Source: a virus. From it: 24,265 bases of DNA. The translations under genes were made by a program, and so were the position numbers. The notes under the pieces are model-generated. The model ran no database searches and had not been told where the DNA came from. It saw only the letters and a program-made list of their open reading frames with translations. Location of the stretch: positions 1 through 24,265 of the IMG/VR virus record IMGVR_UViG_3300013372_003612; one strand, given 5' to 3'. Below, one piece after another: positions 21,776 through 24,265 of this stretch (within the stretch, counting starts at the first letter, position 1; every line of letters begins with the position of its first letter).

Positions 21776-21835
21776 CGTGGTACTCCTGCCCCCGACCAGC
21801 ACGGGGGACTTTTTGTTTGGTTTGCTGATAGTTAC
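21776..21835 (-). promoter_or_regulatory. Conserved 5' leader with hairpin (copy 1)
   Basis: The - strand leader reads TAACTATCAGCAAACCAAAC, then AAAAAGT, CCCCC, a 9-nt loop and GGGGG (stem 21789-21807), then AGGAG. It matches the leader at 23368-23424 at about 28 of 31 positions before the hairpin, while the loops differ. Confidence 0.65.
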
Positions 21836-22001
21836 ACTCTACCCGTAATAAGACCTAATGACAATCTGTGGATAACCTGTGGATAACTCTGTGAGACAAA
21901 AATAAGAAATTGTCTCAGATAATTTTTTTAGGAGTTTTTAAGTCGGGGGCCCCGCCGCACGCGGGCGCGCGTATGCGCAAGTTCTTACGGTGGCGGAAAG
22001 G
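21836..22001 (-). repeat. Intergenic cassette B (promoter, two DnaA boxes, core repeat)
   Basis: - strand order: core ending GCAAG (22001-21977), GGGGCC (about 21946-21952), A/T-rich DNA, two TTATCCACA in tandem (21886-21878, 21875-21867), TTGTCA (21864-21859), 17 bp ending in TTATTACGGG, TAGAGT (21841-21836). The core differs from A only beyond its first 25 bp. Confidence 0.7.
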
Positions 22002-22007
22002 GATTAC

Positions 22008-22244
22008 TTACAGAGGAGACTTGAGTGATGTAAGTTCTTGTTCAAGTCCTGAACCATCGCAGTTGTCTAGGAGTTCATATAAGTTTTCTACCCATTTAGC
22101 AACGACCACAGGTACTCTTGCTGTGCTGAAATAATCTTGATAAGAACTTATCACCGACTCAACGGTGCTCGGGAGTCCCGAACCTTCACAATTTTTGGAA
22201 GCATTTAGAACCTCGTCAATAAAGGTTTTGTAATTTTTAGACAT
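22008..22244 (-). CDS. Hypothetical protein (78 aa) with an internal repeat
   Basis: I start at ATG 22244, which overlaps the upstream gene's stop by 8 nt; a longer frame to 22388 is only antisense extension through that gene. The product begins MSKNYKTFIDEVLNASKNCE. NCEGSGL (18-24) recurs as NCDGSGL (61-67), each after a helix, so the protein may be a duplicated helix-turn unit. The two cysteines could bind metal or form a disulphide. No family is recognised. Confidence 0.55.
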   Translation of the reverse strand: MSKNYKTFIDEVLNASKNCEGSGLPSTVESVISSYQDYFSTARVPVVVAKWVENLYELLDNCDGSGLEQELTSLKSPL

Positions 22245-22440
22245 CTCCAGCCTTCCCGAGTTTACGCACTTGTACTTCTTGGAAGTATTCACGCAACGTA
22301 CGTGCTTCTCGTTCTGCATCGTGTAAAGCGTTGTCTCCTTTAAAGATTGCCCACTCTTTATATGAGTAGTGTCCCTCGGTGAACGCAACGTCTGTTACAT
22401 CTTTGGGGTCATTGGCTATGACGATATATGTTTTTTCCAT
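22237..22440 (-). CDS. Hypothetical protein (67 aa), leaderless
   Basis: TAAAGT, 6 nt, then ATG 22440, with TTATTACGGA before the -10 and TTGTTA at the -35, the best-ordered example of the leaderless arrangement. The product begins MEKTYIVIANDPKDVTDVAF with strand-like text, then a charged helix (AEREARTLREYFQEVQVRKL). An alpha/beta small protein is likely; the function is unknown. Its stop overlaps the start of the next gene. Confidence 0.6.
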   Translation of the reverse strand: MEKTYIVIANDPKDVTDVAFTEGHYSYKEWAIFKGDNALHDAEREARTLREYFQEVQVRKLGKAGDV

Positions 22441-22446
22441 ATTTTT

Positions 22447-22475
22447 ACTTTATCCGTAATAACAAATAATAACAA
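22447..22475 (-). promoter_or_regulatory. TTATTACGGA-type leaderless promoter
   Basis: TTGTTA (22475-22470), 17 bp ending in TTATTACGGA, TAAAGT (22452-22447), 6 nt, ATG 22440. Confidence 0.65.
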
Positions 22476-22476
22476 C

Positions 22477-22674
22477 TTACAGTGAGCGGAGACCCGAAGA
22501 CGGGTGTCCGTGATTAAAGTATTCGGCACGTGACAAATCTTTGTATTCCCAGTTCGCCCACGCATCATACTCATCTTCTGTCATTTGTTCAAGTTGCTCG
22601 TCAGTTGGAACGTAACCTCGGGGCCACTTCTGCCACTCAGATACGGGCGCAACAAGTTTTAATTTATTTCGCAT
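22477..22674 (-). CDS. Hypothetical protein (65 aa)
   Basis: The start overlaps the preceding gene's end. The product MRNKLKLVAPVSEWQKWPRG continues YVPTDEQLEQMTEDEYDAWA, with Trp- and acid-rich helices. It is probably soluble, small and translationally coupled to the gene before it. No family is recognised, and no own promoter is seen. Confidence 0.55.
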   Translation of the reverse strand: MRNKLKLVAPVSEWQKWPRGYVPTDEQLEQMTEDEYDAWANWEYKDLSRAEYFNHGHPSSGLRSL

Positions 22675-23188
22675 TTATAAAGTCCAAGAAATTATGAGTT
22701 GCTTCAGCCACTGAACCACCAATGTCGTCAGCGTGGACTATCTCGTCAAACTGCGGGAGCCCCGAGTCGTCGTATCTGTAAGGCACTACGCTGTGTTTGA
22801 TAAGCCCTTCTTTACTGAAAGACATTATCGTGATACATTCGCTCACATCAGGGTTAATCCCTAGTTCTTTTTTAGCCTCTCCCTTAGTGAACTTAGGTAT
22901 TTCACCTTCTCTGTAGGTTTTTACATAAGCTTCAGAAACTAGAGCCCCGCGAAGCGGTGTCCCTAGTTCTGCCCATACTTCTTTGTAGATATTAGTTATT
23001 ATGTCAGCCATTGTGAAGTCGTCATTTGGGGTTGGAAGCGGTACGATATGCGTTTGCTCATCAGTTCGCCAAATCAGTATAGGCATTCCATCGGCGGGGC
23101 CGTTTGCGAAGTCGCACAAGGCTCGTTTTGCTTTTAATGTTGTCTGAATTACAGTTTCAACCCATTCGGGCATTTCTTGGTTATCCAT
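22664..23188 (-). CDS. Hypothetical protein (174 aa)
   Basis: I start at ATG 23188, whose A is shared with the previous stop (TAATG); the frame extended to 23227 would overlap that gene more. The product begins MDNQEMPEWVETVIQTTLKA and contains FTMADIITNIYKEVWAEL, an ECITIMSFSKEGLI strand and a C-terminal helix. It looks like an alpha/beta phage protein of unknown function. It is the middle gene of a three-gene run (23367 to 22477). Confidence 0.6.
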   Translation of the reverse strand: MDNQEMPEWVETVIQTTLKAKRALCDFANGPADGMPILIWRTDEQTHIVPLPTPNDDFTMADIITNIYKEVWAELGTPLRGALVSEAYVKTYREGEIPKFTKGEAKKELGINPDVSECITIMSFSKEGLIKHSVVPYRYDDSGLPQFDEIVHADDIGGSVAEATHNFLDFINAK

Positions 23189-23367
23189 TACGCAACTTCT
23201 AAAACTACGACATCTATCGCATTCCACTTAAGGTCTTTGGTGTCTATGCCGTAGTTATCCTTAATGACCCAACTTGCGACCTCAATAGCACCGTCTTCGT
23301 CTTTCTCGGTGTCTACAGTAGTGCTTAACACCATAAAGTCGGCAATAAATCTAATTTCGTATTTCAT
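23188..23367 (-). CDS. Hypothetical protein (59 aa) with structured leader
   Basis: ATG 23367 has AAGGA 4-5 nt upstream. The product MKYEIRFIADFMVLSTTVDT has two strands and an acidic turn (EKDEDGAIEVASWVIKDNYG), then a last strand VVVLEVA. It is a small alpha/beta protein, perhaps ferredoxin-like in topology. The leader shares the conserved segment and hairpin with the gene at 21775, and translation of the next gene is coupled by TAATG. Confidence 0.6.
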   Translation of the reverse strand: MKYEIRFIADFMVLSTTVDTEKDEDGAIEVASWVIKDNYGIDTKDLKWNAIDVVVLEVA

Positions 23368-23424
23368 AGTTTCCTTTGCCCCCAATCGGCTGGGGGACTT
23401 TGTGTTTGGTTTGCCGATACTTAA
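23368..23424 (-). promoter_or_regulatory. Conserved 5' leader with hairpin (copy 2)
   Basis: The leader reads TTAAGTATCGGCAAACCAAA then CACAAAGT, CCCCC, an 8-nt loop and GGGGG (stem 23379-23396), then AAGGAAAC. The segment before the hairpin is nearly the same as in copy 1. The promoter -10 is TAGTAT (23430-23425) after TTATTACGGG; the -35 position (GGGGAT) is poor. Confidence 0.65.
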
Positions 23425-23443
23425 ATACTACCCGTAATAAGAG

Positions 23444-23662
23444 TCAATCCCCACTCGGCTCTTGCAACGAACGGCAAGGCTCGTTATAGCAGTATTCAAC
23501 GCTACGACCCGTGACATAGGTGTCGCCTGCGTAGTACCATTCTTTGCAGTTGTCGCACTGGTACAGGGTTATCTCGTCAGTGCCATTGTGATTGAGCGTG
23601 ACCATATCGCCACACTCGCTTCTATAACGGTCAGAGACCGCAATTGCTTGTGAATTAGTCAT
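23444..23662 (-). CDS. Small zinc-ribbon protein (72 aa), leaderless
   Basis: TAATAT, 6 nt, ATG 23662 gives the leaderless arrangement, with TTATTACGGG before the -10 and TTGGAG at the -35. The product has CDNCKEWYYAGDTYV (C36, C39) and CYNEPC (C58, C63), a likely zinc ribbon. The middle resembles small phage proteins that bind zinc and nucleic acid, but the family is not recognised. Cassette C lies directly upstream. Confidence 0.65.
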   Translation of the reverse strand: MTNSQAIAVSDRYRSECGDMVTLNHNGTDEITLYQCDNCKEWYYAGDTYVTGRSVEYCYNEPCRSLQEPSGD

Positions 23663-23668
23663 ATTTCA

Positions 23669-23832
23669 ATATTACCCGTAATAAGCCATAACTCCAACTC
23701 TGTGGATAACTTGTGGGTAGACGACATTTTCGGCCCCGATAAAAAATTACAAAATTAAAATAAAAATAAAACGCGGGGCCCATGGCCAGTTAAGTGTTTG
23801 CGCAAGGGTTCACGGTGGCGGAAAGGAACTGT
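23669..23832 (-). repeat. Intergenic cassette C (promoter, DnaA box, core repeat)
   Basis: - strand order: core (23832-23802), GGGGCC (about 23775-23780), A/T-rich DNA, TTATCCACA (23709-23701), TTGGAG (23697-23692), 17 bp ending in TTATTACGGG, TAATAT (23674-23669). The core shares CACGGTGGCGGAAAGGAACT with cassette A apart from one base. Confidence 0.7.
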
Positions 23833-23847
23833 GATGGCCTGCGGCCC

Positions 23848-23864
23848 CGTCATCTGGAATGACG
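23848..23864. terminator. Hairpin CGTCAT-CTGGA-ATGACG
   Basis: A perfect 6-bp stem next to GGGGCC, just past the stop of the gene at 23875 on the - strand. It is a likely terminator, separating that gene from cassette C. Confidence 0.5.
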
Positions 23865-23874
23865 GTGTTGATGT

Positions 23875-24265
23875 TTATCGTTCAGTAATTCCTTTTATGA
23901 ACTTTTCTTTTTCCTCTTTGGGCAACGAACGCAACACTTCTTGAGCATTCGTTAGTGTCGCAACCCACTCATCTAATTGCTGTCGTTTCTCTGCGTCTAA
24001 TGACCGTAGCCACCTATCCTCTTGGATTCGTGCGCCGATTGTCCAATAGATACCCAAGAGCGTGGTATTTACCCCCTGACCTAGCGCAATTTTTTTCTCA
24101 TCGCAACCAGTGAGTTCAACAAGCATTTCCCACGAGTTATCCTCTGTGTCGTTCTTTAACGCTTCGTCTGAGTAGATTTCACCAAGTTCAAATAGATTTA
24201 CGAAGTCATCTACTCCCAAGCCACCCAATAGTTCGTCAAACGATTTGGCTGACCAGTCTTTACTG
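23875..24265 (-). CDS. Hypothetical protein, 5' end outside the window
   Basis: The frame is open to the right edge; the visible 129 codons begin SKDWSAKSFDELLGGLGVDD. No ATG is seen inside that would suit as a start, so the gene begins beyond the edge. The text is helical and acidic (VNLFELGEIYSDEALKN, then SLDAEKRQQLDEWVATLTNA), with a polar C-terminus (EEKEKFIKGITER). No family is recognised. It precedes the terminator-like hairpin and cassette C. Confidence 0.6.
   Translation of the reverse strand, partial: SKDWSAKSFDELLGGLGVDDFVNLFELGEIYSDEALKNDTEDNSWEMLVELTGCDEKKIALGQGVNTTLLGIYWTIGARIQEDRWLRSLDAEKRQQLDEWVATLTNAQEVLRSLPKEEKEKFIKGITER

Overview
The window looks like about 24 kb of a tailed bacteriophage infecting an actinobacterium with a low-to-middling GC genome; freshwater or marine actinobacteria would fit. 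The WhiB-family protein at 14029-14625 points to Actinobacteria, because that family is essentially confined to them and their phages. The -10 elements have the actinobacterial TANNNT form, and many genes look leaderless. Phage character comes from dense, overlapping small genes, a primase-helicase, SSB, a SNF2 helicase, a phage tRNA, a DUF6378-type protein and a 2,267-residue multi-enzyme protein.

Left part (1-4350, all + strand): the end of a lysozyme/transglycosylase-like protein, a PD-(D/E)XK-like nuclease, a tRNA-Arg(TCT), small phage proteins including a 52-aa gene behind a strong Shine-Dalgarno, and an Fe(II)/2-oxoglutarate oxygenase. A 424-bp non-coding stretch follows (3534-3957). 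It holds two DnaA-box-like sites, inverted repeats, a strong promoter and six AAGT repeats. A 65-aa gene and a large intergenic hairpin complete this part.

Centre (4353-11416, + strand): the giant protein combines a DxDxDG peptide, an HExxH metallopeptidase-like region, an ADP-ribosyltransferase-like region, a GNAT-like region, a second ADP-ribosyltransferase-like region, a helical stretch and two helix-turn-helix motifs. It is probably carried in the virion and delivered to the host. A small gene starts on its stop codon.

Replication and regulation block (15057 down to 11408, - strand): a zinc-knuckle protein, an HTH-WhiB fusion, a TOPRIM primase/RecA-like helicase, an HTH protein resembling small terminases, and a ribbon-helix-helix protein. 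The last four are coupled by overlapping or closely spaced starts and stops.

Right part (15 kb to the end, mostly - strand): SSB, a histone-deacetylase-like hydrolase, a HARP/SMARCAL1-like SNF2 helicase and many very small genes, several with zinc-binding cysteine pairs. The main discovery of this reading is how these genes are controlled. Eleven sites share the motif TTATTACGGR abutting a TANNNT -10 hexamer. Nine genes have exactly 6 nt between the -10 hexamer and the start codon, which predicts leaderless mRNAs. Two other genes share a conserved hairpin leader. Three intergenic cassettes repeat the order promoter, DnaA-box-like site, A/T-rich DNA, GGGGCC, and a 25-31 bp core. On the window scale, RGCCCCG is strongly over-represented and CACGGG lies almost only on the + strand. 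All counts were made by eye.
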